Shown here in pieces: positions 55,002 through 63,752 of a stretch of DNA of 64,000 nucleotides (within the stretch, counting starts at the first letter, position 1; each line of letters starts with the position of its first letter). A program made the translations under genes and the position numbers. Origin of the DNA: Shimia aestuarii (GTDB lineage Bacteria > Pseudomonadota > Alphaproteobacteria > Rhodobacterales > Rhodobacteraceae); contig NZ_FOTQ01000008.1 of assembly GCF_900114635.1 (NCBI RefSeq), forward strand, positions 1-64,000. The letters are read 5' to 3'. The notes under the pieces are model-generated. The model did no database searches. It was given only the letters and a program-made list of their open reading frames with translations, and had not been told where the DNA came from.

Positions 55002-55652
55002 ATGTTCGGCATCAAACGCAACGCACGGCGCCGGGATGTTGAGGCAGGTCGGCACCGGTCCTTGAATGATCCGGTAGTGACAGGCGCGGGGTGTGGCCTG
55101 ATCGAAGGCACGCGCGTGGCGGGTCGGGGCGGATGGGTCCCGATCGAGCACCTCTCTGTCGGGGACGAGGTGCTGACATTCGACCATGGGTTCCAGAAAC
55201 TGACGGCCCTTATTCGCGACGAGGCGTGGAGCGAAGAGAAACTGTGCCCCAAGGTGCTCTGGCCATTGGTTGTGCCTGCCGGCACGCTGGACAATCGCGA
55301 AGATCTTTGGGTGCTGCCACATCAGGGCGTGCTGATCGAATGCGAGGATGTGTCGGACGCGCATGGTGACCCTTACGCGGTGGCGCCGGGAGCCGCGCTT
55401 GAGGTTTTGCCCGGTGTTCATCGCCAGCAACCGGGCGGGTCAGCAGACGCGTTCATGCCGGTTTTCGATCAGGATCAAATGATTTTTGCAAACCACGGTG
55501 GTCTGATGTTCTGTCCCAGCCACTGGGGATTGCGCGAGGGGCTGTTGCCCATGAACAACGGCGTGACCGGGTACCGGATGCTGACGGTGGGGGCTGCGAA
55601 AGCGCTTTTGGAGGTGATGCTGGACGCCGGGGATGACGTCGCCGTCGCCTGA
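55002..55652 (+). CDS. Free-standing Hint (hedgehog/intein) domain protein
   Basis: 216 residues from ATG at 55002, which has GTGAGG eight bases upstream; a GTG four codons earlier is less likely. After about 30 basic residues a Hint_2 domain begins with GCGLIEGTRVAGRGGWVPIEHLSVGDEVLTFDHG, where the cysteine occupies the intein nucleophile position. The middle has WVLPHQGVLIE and FANHGGLMF. Proteins of this type are common in Roseobacter-group genomes and are often attached to calcium-repeat surface proteins, but here the domain is alone and lacks an obvious extein partner. Self-cleavage has not been shown for such forms. Confidence 0.8.
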   Translation: MFGIKRNARRRDVEAGRHRSLNDPVVTGAGCGLIEGTRVAGRGGWVPIEHLSVGDEVLTFDHGFQKLTALIRDEAWSEEKLCPKVLWPLVVPAGTLDNREDLWVLPHQGVLIECEDVSDAHGDPYAVAPGAALEVLPGVHRQQPGGSADAFMPVFDQDQMIFANHGGLMFCPSHWGLREGLLPMNNGVTGYRMLTVGAAKALLEVMLDAGDDVAVA

Positions 55653-55677
55653 TGCGGACCACCGAAAGTAAAAAAAA

Positions 55678-55703
55678 CGCCCGGTTGCCGCAGCAACCGG
55701 GCG
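55678..55703. terminator. Bidirectional terminator
   Basis: Perfect 11-bp stem CGCCCGGTTGC/GCAACCGGGCG with a 4-base loop, flanked by seven A residues on the left (T-run for the minus strand) and CTTTTTCTTTTTC on the right. It ends both the Hint gene (plus) and the beta-oxidation operon (minus). Confidence 0.9.
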
Positions 55704-55730
55704 CTTTTTCTTTTTCTAAATCCGAGCGTA

Positions 55731-57926
55731 TCAGGCGGCTTTGGCTTGTGGGCCGAACCGACCATAGAAGGTCTGGCCCTTGTCGGCCATTTCACGCAGG
55801 AGCGGCGGGCATGCGAAACGGTCGCCAAACTTGGCGGTCAGTTCGTCACAACGTTCGGCGGCCCAAGGCGCGCCAACGATGTCGAGCCACGAGAAGGGGC
55901 CACCTGACCACGGCATGAAGCCCCAGCCAAGGATCGCACCGACGTCGCCTTCGCGGATGTCTTCCAGAACACCGGCTTCCAGCGCGCGCACGGCTTCGAG
56001 AACCTGTGCAAAGATCAGGCGGTGCTGGACTTCGATGACTTCGGGCTGCTCTTCGAGCAGCGGGAACTTGTCGTTGAAGCCTTTCCAGTAGCCCAGACGC
56101 TTGCCGTTTTCGTCATAGTCGAAGAACCCGGCCTTGGATTTGCGCCCGAAGCGGCCTTCATCGACCATCCAGAAGGTCACGTCATCCGCGATCGACTTCG
56201 GATAGGCGTCGCCCATCGCGGCCATGGTCGCCTTGGCGATCTTAGCGCCGAGATCAAGCGAGGTTTCATCGACCAGCTGGATCGGTCCCACCGGGAAGCC
56301 CAGCAGCTGCGCCGCGTGGTCCAGAAGCGGACGCGCCACGCCTTCGCCAGCCATCATCACACCTTCGTTGATGTAGGGGATGATGCAGCGGTTGGCATAG
56401 AAGAAACGCTCATCATTGACGACGATCGGTGTCTTCCGGATCTGGCGCACGTAATCCAGCGCCTTGGCCACGGCGCGCGGGCCGGTTTCCTTGCCCTTGA
56501 TGATCTCGACCAGCATCATTTTCTCGACTGGCGAGAAGAAGTGAATGCCGATGAACTGATCCTTGCGGACAGAGGCTTCGGCCAGGCCGGTGATCGGCAG
56601 GGTCGAGGTGTTGGAGGCAAAGATCGCATCCTCGGGGATGATCGCTTCGACCTTCTTGGTCATCTCGGCCTTAACGCCGGGATCTTCGAAGACGGCCTCA
56701 ATGATCAGGTCCACGTCCGAAAGCGCGTTGAGATCGGTGGTGGCGTTGATCTTGGCGAGCATCGCCTCTTTCTGCTCTTCGGTGGCTTTCTTGCGCTTGA
56801 TGCCCTTGTCCATGAAGTTGGCCGAGTAGGCCTTGCCCCGGTCAGCGGCTTCCTGCGAGGTGTCGATCAGAACGACATCCATGCCCGCCTTGGCCGAGAC
56901 CAGCGCGATGCCCGCACCCATCATGCCTGCGCCCAGAACGCCGACTTTCTTGACAGTCTGGTCCGGCACGTCGGGACGGTTGGCACCTTTTTCCAGCGCT
57001 TCCTTGTTGATGAACAGGGACTGGATCATGGCCGAGGAAGAGGGGTTCATCAGCACGTTGACGAACCAGCGCGCCTCGATCTTGAGCGCGGTGTCAAACG
57101 GCACCATCGCGCCTTCATAGACGGCGCTCAGCAAGGCCTTGGCGGCGGGGTAAACACCCCAGGTGTTGCCGTTGACCATGGCCGATGCGCCGACGAAGGT
57201 CATGAAGCCCGCGGGGTGATAGGGTTCGCCGCCGGGCATCTTGTAGCCCTTGGCATCCCAGGGTTTCACGAGGTCCGCGTCCTTGGCATTGAGCACCCAT
57301 TCGCGTGCGGCGGCAACCGGATCGTCGACCACTTCGTCGATGATGCCAGCGGCCTTGGCTTTCTTCGGGTCAACCATCTTGCCCTGCAGCAGGAAGGGCG
57401 AGGCGGCCATGGCGCCCATCTTGCGCACGAAACGGGTGGTGCCGCCCATGCCGGGGAAGATGCCGACCATGATTTCCGGCAGGCCGATCTTGGCCTTGGG
57501 GTTGTCGGCGCAGAAAATGCGATGCGTGGCCAGCGGCAGTTCCAGACCGATGCCAAGCGCGGTGCCGGGCAGGGCGGCTGCAATCGGCTTGCCGCCCTTG
57601 TTGGTCTTGGGGTCCATGCCTGCGCGTTCGATTTTGCGCAGGAAATTGTGGCCGTTCATCGTAAAGTCGAACAGCGCCTGGGCCGGTTCGTCGCCCGCGT
57701 TGGCGCGGATCGACCCCAGCACGTTGAGGTCCATACCGCCGGCAAAGGTGTCTTTGCCCGAGGTGATCACGGCGCCCTTGATGGCGTCGTTGGACAGGAC
57801 TTCGTCGATAAAGCCTTCCAGCACCGGGAAAGCGTCGACGCTGAGGACGTTCATGCTCTTGCCGACCACGTCCCAGGTGATGATGGCGACGCCGTCGTCG
57901 CCCACGTTCATTGTGAAATCAGTCAT
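55731..57926 (-). CDS. fadJ: Bifunctional enoyl-CoA hydratase/3-hydroxyacyl-CoA dehydrogenase
   Basis: 731 residues. N-terminal crotonase fold (about 1-200) with the oxyanion regions AGGMDLNVLG and GIGLELPLATHRIF; then the NAD domain GVLGAGMMGAGIALVSAKAGMDVVLID at about 330-356, and the C-terminal dehydrogenase domains with FFSPVEKMMLVEIIKG and FFYANRC. It hydrates enoyl-CoA and oxidises the alcohol in the same protein. FadB and FadJ differ little; the FadJ label is tentative. It is last in the operon. Confidence 0.92.
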   Translation of the reverse strand: MTDFTMNVGDDGVAIITWDVVGKSMNVLSVDAFPVLEGFIDEVLSNDAIKGAVITSGKDTFAGGMDLNVLGSIRANAGDEPAQALFDFTMNGHNFLRKIERAGMDPKTNKGGKPIAAALPGTALGIGLELPLATHRIFCADNPKAKIGLPEIMVGIFPGMGGTTRFVRKMGAMAASPFLLQGKMVDPKKAKAAGIIDEVVDDPVAAAREWVLNAKDADLVKPWDAKGYKMPGGEPYHPAGFMTFVGASAMVNGNTWGVYPAAKALLSAVYEGAMVPFDTALKIEARWFVNVLMNPSSSAMIQSLFINKEALEKGANRPDVPDQTVKKVGVLGAGMMGAGIALVSAKAGMDVVLIDTSQEAADRGKAYSANFMDKGIKRKKATEEQKEAMLAKINATTDLNALSDVDLIIEAVFEDPGVKAEMTKKVEAIIPEDAIFASNTSTLPITGLAEASVRKDQFIGIHFFSPVEKMMLVEIIKGKETGPRAVAKALDYVRQIRKTPIVVNDERFFYANRCIIPYINEGVMMAGEGVARPLLDHAAQLLGFPVGPIQLVDETSLDLGAKIAKATMAAMGDAYPKSIADDVTFWMVDEGRFGRKSKAGFFDYDENGKRLGYWKGFNDKFPLLEEQPEVIEVQHRLIFAQVLEAVRALEAGVLEDIREGDVGAILGWGFMPWSGGPFSWLDIVGAPWAAERCDELTAKFGDRFACPPLLREMADKGQTFYGRFGPQAKAA

Positions 57927-57938
57927 TGTTCTTGTTCC

Positions 57939-59150
57939 TCACACGCGCTCGATGATGGTGGCCGCACCCATGCCGGATGCGATGCAGAGGGTGGCAAGAC
58001 CCACTTCCTTGTCCGAGCGTTCCAGCTCGTCCAGCAGGGTGCCGATGATGATGGCGCCGGTGGCGCCCAGCGGGTGGCCCATGGCGATGGACCCGCCGTT
58101 GACGTTGACCAGCTCGGGATCGACGTCGAAGGCCTGCTGGAAACGCAGCACGACCGAGGCAAAGGCTTCGTTGACCTCGAAGAGGTCGATGTCGCCGATA
58201 TTCATGCCGCTATCTGCGAGGATTTTTTGCGTCGCAGGCACAGGCCCGGTCAGCATGATCGTCGGATCGGTACCGATCTTGCAGGTCTGGCGGATGCGGG
58301 CGCGCGGCTTGAGACCGAACTTCTTGCCGAACTCCTCGTTGCCGATCAGAACGCCGGCAGACCCATCCACGATGCCCGACGAGTTGCCGGCGTGGTGGAT
58401 GTGGTTGATCGCTTCAAGATGGGGGTATTTCATCAGGGCGATCTTGTCGAAGCCGGGCATGACCTTGCCCATTTCTTCGAACGAGGCCTTGAGGCTGCCG
58501 AGCGACTGCATGTCGGTGCCGGGGCGCATGTATTCGTCATGATCCAGGATCGGCAGGCCGTTCACGTCGCGCACGGTGATGATCGACTTGGCAAAGCGGT
58601 TGTCGTCCCACGCGGCCTTGGCGCGGCGCTGGGATTCCACGGCCAGCGCGTCGGCCTGATCGCGGGTGAACCCGTATTCGGTCGCGATGATGTCGGCCGA
58701 GATGCCCTGCGGCACGAAGTACTCTTCCATGGCGACGGAAGGATCGACGGCAACGGCGGCGCCATCCGAGCCCATCGGCACGCGGCCCATCATTTCAACG
58801 CCACCGGCGATATAGGCGTCACCTGCACCACCTTTGACCTGGTTGGCAGCGAGGTTCACGGCTTCCATGCCCGAGGCACAAAAGCGGTTGATGGCAAGGC
58901 CGGGGATCGATTCATCCAGGTCAGAGGCCATGACAGCGGTCCGCGCGAGGCAGCCGCCCTGTTCCTTGACCTGGGTGACGTTGCCCCAGATCACATCCTC
59001 GACCGCGTGGCCGTCGAGATTGTTACGCTCTTTCAACGCGTTCAGAACGTTGGCCGAGAGGCGGACAGACGTCACCTCGTGCAGGGCGCCGTCCTTGCGG
59101 CCCTTGCCGCGCGGGGTACGCACGGCGTCATAGATATAGGCTTCGGTCAT
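57939..59150 (-). CDS. fadA: Acetyl-CoA C-acyltransferase (3-ketoacyl-CoA thiolase)
   Basis: 403 residues. Active cysteine Cys91 in INRFCASGMEAV, the catalytic histidine in GGSIAMGHPLGATGA, and the second cysteine near the end in LCIASGMGAATI. It cleaves 3-ketoacyl-CoA to acetyl-CoA and a shortened acyl-CoA. It starts 14 bases after the GST stop and lies 12 bases before the hydratase/dehydrogenase gene, which it partners with. Confidence 0.93.
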   Translation of the reverse strand: MTEAYIYDAVRTPRGKGRKDGALHEVTSVRLSANVLNALKERNNLDGHAVEDVIWGNVTQVKEQGGCLARTAVMASDLDESIPGLAINRFCASGMEAVNLAANQVKGGAGDAYIAGGVEMMGRVPMGSDGAAVAVDPSVAMEEYFVPQGISADIIATEYGFTRDQADALAVESQRRAKAAWDDNRFAKSIITVRDVNGLPILDHDEYMRPGTDMQSLGSLKASFEEMGKVMPGFDKIALMKYPHLEAINHIHHAGNSSGIVDGSAGVLIGNEEFGKKFGLKPRARIRQTCKIGTDPTIMLTGPVPATQKILADSGMNIGDIDLFEVNEAFASVVLRFQQAFDVDPELVNVNGGSIAMGHPLGATGAIIIGTLLDELERSDKEVGLATLCIASGMGAATIIERV

Positions 59151-59164
59151 TTGAATCTCCTTGA

Positions 59165-59803
59165 TCAGGCGCGGTCCGCGGGGGAACCGGGCATCAGGTC
59201 ATAAGGGTGTTTCCACCCCGGTGTTTCTTGGATGTTGGTCAGCCAACGGTCGATATTGGGCCAGTCGGCGCGATCGAACCCGAAAGGTTCGGGGTAAAAG
59301 AGATAGCCGCAGCAGGAGAGATCGGCATTGGTCATGCCATCCCCGACAATCCAGTCGCGCCCCTCAAGATGGGTGTTGAGCACGTCATAGGCGGCTTTGA
59401 GACGGCCCTGATTGAAGGCGATCACGTCGGCGTTGCGATGCTGTTCCGGCAGGAAGTTCATCAGGAACCGGGTCATGCCTGCCTGCGAGGACAGTTTGTG
59501 GTTGTCCCAGAGCACCCAGCGGAAGATCTCGTAGTTCTCGTCGCGGTCCTTGCCGCCGAACTTGCCGGATTTTTCGGTCACGTAAGCCTGTATTGCGCCC
59601 GATTGGCTGGTGCGGAAATCTCCGTCGACCAGCACCGGGGCTTCGCCCATTTCATTGACAGTGCTGCGATATTCCGGCGTGCGGGTTTCGCCAGCGAAGA
59701 AATCGACCTTGACCGGTTCCCAGTCGAGGCCGGAAAGCTCAAGCGCGAGCGCCGCCTTGTAGGCGTTGCCGCTTTCTCCAAAGCAATAAAGTTTGATTGT
59801 CAT
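59165..59803 (-). CDS. Glutathione S-transferase-like protein
   Basis: 212 residues with thioredoxin-like N-terminal half (KLYCFGESGNAYKAALALELSGLDWEPVKVDF) and helical C-terminal half (DVLNTHLEGRDWIVGDGMTNADLSCCGYLF). The usual active serine or tyrosine is represented by the Ser of FGESGNAYK. Its placement between fadA and the acyl-CoA dehydrogenase gene suggests detoxification or repair of lipid-derived electrophiles, an inference. Cytoplasmic. Confidence 0.88.
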   Translation of the reverse strand: MTIKLYCFGESGNAYKAALALELSGLDWEPVKVDFFAGETRTPEYRSTVNEMGEAPVLVDGDFRTSQSGAIQAYVTEKSGKFGGKDRDENYEIFRWVLWDNHKLSSQAGMTRFLMNFLPEQHRNADVIAFNQGRLKAAYDVLNTHLEGRDWIVGDGMTNADLSCCGYLFYPEPFGFDRADWPNIDRWLTNIQETPGWKHPYDLMPGSPADRA

Positions 59804-59860
59804 AGGACCCTCCCAGTTTCCGATGTCGCAGCGGGGGTTTCACACCCCCGCACCCCCGTG

Positions 59861-60054
59861 GAGTATTTCCGGCAAAATGAAGGGGGCGCGGTTTCACCAT
59901 TCATCAAGGTTAATGCTGTTCTCTGCCTTTTACGGTACAGGCTGGAGAGCCGATGGCCGTGCAAGGTGAAGCTCTGCCACCCCGCCTGCGTTCCGCCTGG
60001 CGGTCGGGTCGGGTGGTGGAGTGGACTTGCTTCTTCATTTTGCCAAAAATACTC
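59861..60054. repeat. Palindromic intergenic element bounded by 22-base inverted repeats
   Basis: Left unit GAGTATTTCC...AAATGAAG (59861-59882) and right unit CTTCATTTTGCC...ATACTC (60033-60054) are inverted copies with two differences, enclosing 150 bases. A third, solo copy lies at 35937-35958. No open frame of interest lies inside, so the size and structure resemble a small non-coding mobile or REP-like element. Fills the 303-base gap 59804-60106. Confidence 0.6.
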
Positions 60055-60106
60055 AATTTCACTTAAGGCGACTGTCTCAGGTGCCAAAAAGGAAGCACCT
60101 GCCGAG

Positions 60107-60319
60107 TCACCGTTTTCGCGCCTCCAGTTCCGAATTGAACATGCGCAGTCGCATCGCCAGCATCTCTCCGTCGGTCACGCTGTCGAAATTTTCGAACAGG
60201 AAAGACAGTGCCTCACCTTCGTCCAACCCGGCCTCTGCCGCGAAGCTTCTGAGCTTGCGATAGCCATCCTCGGTCATGGCGACCGGGAAGCGGCGGGTCA
60301 GGCGAAAGCGTTTTGGCAT
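60107..60319 (-). CDS. Small protein of unknown function in the fad operon
   Basis: 70 residues from ATG at 60319, backed by GGAGGAG; the longer frame overlaps the acyl-CoA dehydrogenase 3' end and is unlikely. Basic N-terminus (PKRFRLTRRFPVAMTEDGYRKLRSFAAEAG) followed by an acidic, leucine-rich helix region LDEGEALSFLFENFDSVTDGEMLAMRLRMFNSELEARKR. No known domain. It is probably co-transcribed with the beta-oxidation genes although the repeat element separates it from the GST gene. It could be a small regulator. Confidence 0.6.
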   Translation of the reverse strand: MPKRFRLTRRFPVAMTEDGYRKLRSFAAEAGLDEGEALSFLFENFDSVTDGEMLAMRLRMFNSELEARKR

Positions 60320-60359
60320 GTCTCTCCTCCGTAGGGTGCGTGATGTCACGCACCGTGTA

Positions 60360-62135
60360 TCAGAACGCTTCTGCGTCCAGCGCCATGACCGTGTCCGCAC
60401 CCGACTGGATACGGGTAAGGTGCATTGCGGTCGCGGGCAGGCGACGCGCCATATAGTAGCGCCCGGTGGTCAGCTTGGTCTCGTAAAACGCGGCGTCAGA
60501 GGTGCCCGCGGCCAGTTGTGACGTCGCGGCCTTGGCCATCTGCGCCCACATCAGGCCGAGGCAGACGTGGCCGAACATGTGCATGAAGTCGTAAGATCCC
60601 GACAATGCGTTGTTGGGGTTCTTCATACCGTTCTGCATGAAATACATGCCTGCGGCCTGAAGATCCTTGGACGCCGCCTTCAGGGGTTCGATGAAATCCT
60701 TCAAGGCTTCGTCGTCGCTGTTGTCCTTGCAGAAATTCTTGACCAGTTCGAAGAAGGCCATGACGTGCTTGCCGCCGTCCTGCGCCAGTTTGCGGCCGAC
60801 GAGGTCGAGGGCCTGAACGCCGTTGGCGCCTTCGTAGATCATCGCGATCCGTGCGTCACGGGTGAACTGGCTCATGCCGTGTTCTTCGATATAGCCATGT
60901 CCGCCATAGATCTGCTGGGCCTGCACGGTCATGTCGTAACCTTCGTCGGTCAGGAAGCCTTTGATGACCGGGGTCAGCAGGCTGACCAGCCCGTCGGCAT
61001 CCTTGTCACCCTTGCGATGGGCGGCGTCGATCATTGTCGCGCCCCAGAGGATAAAGGCGCGCGCACCTTCGACAAAGCTTTTCTGGTCCATCAACGAGCG
61101 ACGGATATCCGGGTGCACGATCAGCGGGTCGGCCGGACCGTCGGGGTTCTTGACGCCGGTCACATCGCGGCCCTGCAGGCGGTCCTTGGCATAAGCCACC
61201 GCGTTCTGGTAAGCGGCTTCGGCCTGGCTGAGGCCCTGCATGCCCACGCCGAGACGCGCTTCGTTCATCATGGTGAACATCGCACGCATGCCTTTGTGTT
61301 CTTCACCCAGCAGATAGCCTTCGGCCTCATCGTAGTTCAGCACACAGGTCGAGTTGCCGTGGATGCCCATCTTTTTCTCGATGTTGCCGACCGACACGCC
61401 GTTGCGCGCGCCGATGTTGCCGGCGTCATCAACCTTGAACTTGGGCACGATGAAGAGCGACACGCCCTTGATGCCTTCGGGGCCGCCGGGAATCTTGGCC
61501 AGCACGAGGTGCACGATATTGTCGGCCATGTCGTGGTCGCCTGCCGAGATGAAGATCTTCTGGCCCGAAATCTTGTAGGTGCCGTCGCCTTGCGGCTCTG
61601 CCTTGGTGCGCATCAGGCCCAGATCGGTGCCGCAATGCGGCTCGGTCAGGTTCATGGTGCCGGTCCATTCGCAGGACACCATCTTGGGCAGCCACTTGTT
61701 CTTCTGCTCTTCGGTGCCGTGTGCCAGAATCGCCGAGGCCGCGCCGTGGGTCAGACCCTGGTACATGGTAAACGCCTGGTTTGAGCCCGAGAACATTTCG
61801 CCCACGGCGGTGCCCAGCACGTAGGGCATGTTCTGGCCGCCGTATTCCTCGGGCATGTCGAGCCCGGTCCAGCCGCCTTCTTTGACCTGTTCAAACGCGT
61901 CCTTGAAGCCGGTCGGGGTGTAGACAACGCCATTCTCGAGGCGGCAGCCTTCGTGGTCGCCCACGACGTTCAGCGGGGCAAGCACTTCACCGGTCAGCTT
62001 GCCGGCCTCTTCGAGGACAGCGTTGGTGAACTCGGCCTCAAGCTCATCATAGCCGGGGATGTCCGACTGCGAGATGTTCAGGACGTCGTGCAGTACGAAC
62101 TGCATGTCTTTGACGGGGGCGGTATAGGTGGGCAT
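60360..62135 (-). CDS. Acyl-CoA dehydrogenase
   Basis: 591 residues, longer than the 380-residue classic type because of a C-terminal extension (about 460-591) seen in the AidB/FadE12/DmdC-like group. FAD-site motif [19 protein letters not shown] near 160-178, catalytic glutamate in [15 protein letters not shown] near 421-435, and the flavin-binding [12 protein letters not shown]. It introduces the first double bond in fatty acyl-CoA or a similar thioester. In marine alphaproteobacteria such proteins include DmdC, which acts on methylmercaptopropionyl-CoA; substrate unproven here. Second in the MerR-led operon. Confidence 0.9.
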   Translation of the reverse strand: MPTYTAPVKDMQFVLHDVLNISQSDIPGYDELEAEFTNAVLEEAGKLTGEVLAPLNVVGDHEGCRLENGVVYTPTGFKDAFEQVKEGGWTGLDMPEEYGGQNMPYVLGTAVGEMFSGSNQAFTMYQGLTHGAASAILAHGTEEQKNKWLPKMVSCEWTGTMNLTEPHCGTDLGLMRTKAEPQGDGTYKISGQKIFISAGDHDMADNIVHLVLAKIPGGPEGIKGVSLFIVPKFKVDDAGNIGARNGVSVGNIEKKMGIHGNSTCVLNYDEAEGYLLGEEHKGMRAMFTMMNEARLGVGMQGLSQAEAAYQNAVAYAKDRLQGRDVTGVKNPDGPADPLIVHPDIRRSLMDQKSFVEGARAFILWGATMIDAAHRKGDKDADGLVSLLTPVIKGFLTDEGYDMTVQAQQIYGGHGYIEEHGMSQFTRDARIAMIYEGANGVQALDLVGRKLAQDGGKHVMAFFELVKNFCKDNSDDEALKDFIEPLKAASKDLQAAGMYFMQNGMKNPNNALSGSYDFMHMFGHVCLGLMWAQMAKAATSQLAAGTSDAAFYETKLTTGRYYMARRLPATAMHLTRIQSGADTVMALDAEAF

Positions 62136-62162
62136 GAATCTCTTCCCTTGAATTGCTCTGAC

Positions 62163-62564
62163 TTACTCAGCGGCTTTTTTTTCTTCAGCGAAGGAGGCGA
62201 GGATTTTTTCGCCCCACTTGAGCTGCTCGCGGAGATCGTCGATCGCCTCGTTCAGCTCGTCGCGCTGTTCTTCCATGTCCTGCAGGCGCTGCTGGGCCAC
62301 TTCGTAGGTGCGCTGCAACTGGGTCGCCTGCTGGTCTCCCATGTCGTAAAGATCAAGAAGCTGACGGATTTCCTCGAGTGAGAACCCAAACCGCTTGCCG
62401 CGCAGGATCAGCTTGAGCCGGGCGCGGTCCCGCTTGGTGAAGAGCCGTTTCTGGCCTTCGCGGATCGGGAACAGAAGTTCCTTGGCTTCATAAAAACGCA
62501 AGGTGCGCGGGGTCACGTCGTAGGTGTCGCACATCTCGCGGATGGTCAGCAGATTTTCACTCAT
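62163..62564 (-). CDS. MerR-family regulator, leader of the beta-oxidation operon
   Basis: 133 residues from ATG at 62564 with GAGGA upstream; an earlier ATG lacks one. N-terminal MerR winged helix LLTIREMCDTYDVTPRTLRFYEAKELLFPIREGQKRLFTKRDRARLKLILRGKRFGFSLEEIRQLLDLYD, then a long coiled coil (about 70-125) and a lysine-rich end. No effector domain. It lies 27 bases before the acyl-CoA dehydrogenase gene and shares a promoter region with palindromes resembling MerR/LiuR sites, so it probably controls the operon and itself. Confidence 0.9.
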   Translation of the reverse strand: MSENLLTIREMCDTYDVTPRTLRFYEAKELLFPIREGQKRLFTKRDRARLKLILRGKRFGFSLEEIRQLLDLYDMGDQQATQLQRTYEVAQQRLQDMEEQRDELNEAIDDLREQLKWGEKILASFAEEKKAAE

Positions 62565-62631
62565 CGTATCGTCCTCGGCTTCGTCTCTCATCAGACAAAA
62601 TGGGATATGCCCCGTTGGTTACAATAGAGGT

Positions 62632-62645
62632 TTACGTTGACGTAA
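62632..62645. promoter_or_regulatory. Putative MerR-type operator
   Basis: TTACGT-TG-ACGTAA is a perfect 6-base inverted repeat with a 2-base spacer, centred between the two MerR genes. It resembles, from memory, the TTTACGT..ACGTAAA sites of LiuR, a MerR regulator of acyl-CoA catabolism. Confidence 0.5.
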
Positions 62646-62652
62646 GTAAGAC

Positions 62653-62679
62653 GTTGCGTCACTTTGGAGATGACGCAAC
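62653..62679. repeat. Second inverted repeat in the MerR promoter region
   Basis: GTTGCGTCA and TGACGCAAC (62653-62661, 62671-62679) are perfect 9-base inverted arms with a 9-base spacer, just beside the operator at 62632. Either a second protein site or a leader hairpin for the first MerR gene. Confidence 0.55.
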
Positions 62680-62748
62680 TGTCCATCTGAGATGAGCATG
62701 TATCGCCGATGTCGGCTGTGTTTAGTTGTTGAAAATAAATATAAAAAA

Positions 62749-62775
62749 CCGCACGTCTTGGCTGTGGACGTGCGG
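62749..62775 (-). terminator. Rho-independent terminator of the second MerR gene
   Basis: Perfect 9-bp stem CCGCACGTC/GACGTGCGG with a 9-base loop, followed on the minus strand by TTTTTTATATTTATTTTC. It lies 57 bases past the stop. Confidence 0.85.
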
Positions 62776-62831
62776 GCAGAGAAGGGAAGTCGCGATTTTG
62801 TGACGTTGCGTTTGGCAGCCGTTTTGCGCGG

Positions 62832-63209
62832 TCAGCCAGATTTTTCGAGGAAGCCGGCGGTCTCGTCACGCAGGGATTTCAGCTCGTTCATGGCGTCGTC
62901 CAGCTGTGAACGCTGGTCGAGCAACTCGGCATATTGACGATCTGCCATGTCGATAAACGCGCGCATCTGCGCCTCGGTGCCCTCGTTTTCGTAGATCAGC
63001 AACCACTGGCGGATGTCTTCGAGTTTGATCCCAAACTTGCGTCCGCGCATGATCAACGTCATGCGCGCTACTTCACGGGGACCGAAGTAACGCGATCTGC
63101 CCTCGCGATCGGGTCGCAACAGCTCGATATACTCATAGTAACGTAACGTTCTCGGCGTGACGTCGAATCGTGCGCACATTTCCTTGAAAGACAGGCGAGT
63201 TTCGGACAT
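62832..63209 (-). CDS. Second MerR-family regulator
   Basis: 125 residues. Same layout as its neighbour: MerR winged helix FKEMCARFDVTPRTLRYYEYIELLRPDREGRSRYFGPREVARMTLIMRGRKFGIKLEDIRQWLLIYE and a coiled coil (about 85-120), no effector domain. It is a paralogue of the first MerR gene but has its own terminator, so it is a separate transcription unit. It is divergent from the thioesterase pair at the right edge, which it may regulate. Confidence 0.88.
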   Translation of the reverse strand: MSETRLSFKEMCARFDVTPRTLRYYEYIELLRPDREGRSRYFGPREVARMTLIMRGRKFGIKLEDIRQWLLIYENEGTEAQMRAFIDMADRQYAELLDQRSQLDDAMNELKSLRDETAGFLEKSG

Positions 63210-63326
63210 CTGGCAATTCTCCCTTGTCGGTAAAACTTAGTTCGCAACTGCAGCAAGAGCAACCGCCCCCTTGCCCATTCCGGAAAATGGCGCTCATAAA
63301 TATGCAAACGAAACGCGGAGCAGCGA

Positions 63327-63752
63327 ATGACCCCGGACAAATCCAAGATTGCAGAGCAGTTCATCAATGCGATCCCGCATTGCAAATCGCTCAACATGAA
63401 ACTGACCAATATCGGGGCGGGCGTTGCGGAAATGATGTTGCCCTATGATCTTCGGATCGTGGGGGATCCCGAAACCGGTGTCATACATGGCGGCGCGGTG
63501 TCGGCATTGATGGATACTTGTTGCGGGGCGGCGGCGATGAGCCACCCGGCGTCTCCGTCAGGCACGGCAACCATTGACCTGAGAATCGATTACATGCGGG
63601 CGGCGACGCCCGGACAGACCATTCATACCCGCGCCGAGTGTTACCGGATCACCCGCAGCGTGGCTTTCGTTCGGGCCACGGCGGTGGATGATGATGCAGA
63701 GAACCCGGTCGCGACCGCGACGGGCGCCTTTACGGTCGAGGGGATCAAATGA
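63327..63752 (+). CDS. PaaI-type hotdog thioesterase
   Basis: 141 residues, a single hotdog fold. The conserved core is VIHGGAVSALMDTCCGAAAMS (about 52-72), containing the HGG-x-x-x-x-x-D motif, followed by TIDLRIDYMRAATPGQTIHTRAECYRITRSVAFVRATAVDDD. Such enzymes release free acid from acyl-CoA thioesters. Substrate unknown. Its stop overlaps the next gene's start. Divergent from the second MerR gene. Confidence 0.88.
   Translation: MTPDKSKIAEQFINAIPHCKSLNMKLTNIGAGVAEMMLPYDLRIVGDPETGVIHGGAVSALMDTCCGAAAMSHPASPSGTATIDLRIDYMRAATPGQTIHTRAECYRITRSVAFVRATAVDDDAENPVATATGAFTVEGIK

Noticed and set aside
56022..59204. 1060-codon plus-strand frame opposite the fadJ and fadA genes
   Set aside because: It runs antisense across two clearly coding genes with conserved active sites; long antisense frames arise automatically in G+C-rich genes with biased third positions.
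60567..61784. 405-codon plus-strand frame opposite the acyl-CoA dehydrogenase
   Set aside because: Shadow frame; the minus strand carries the recognised enzyme.
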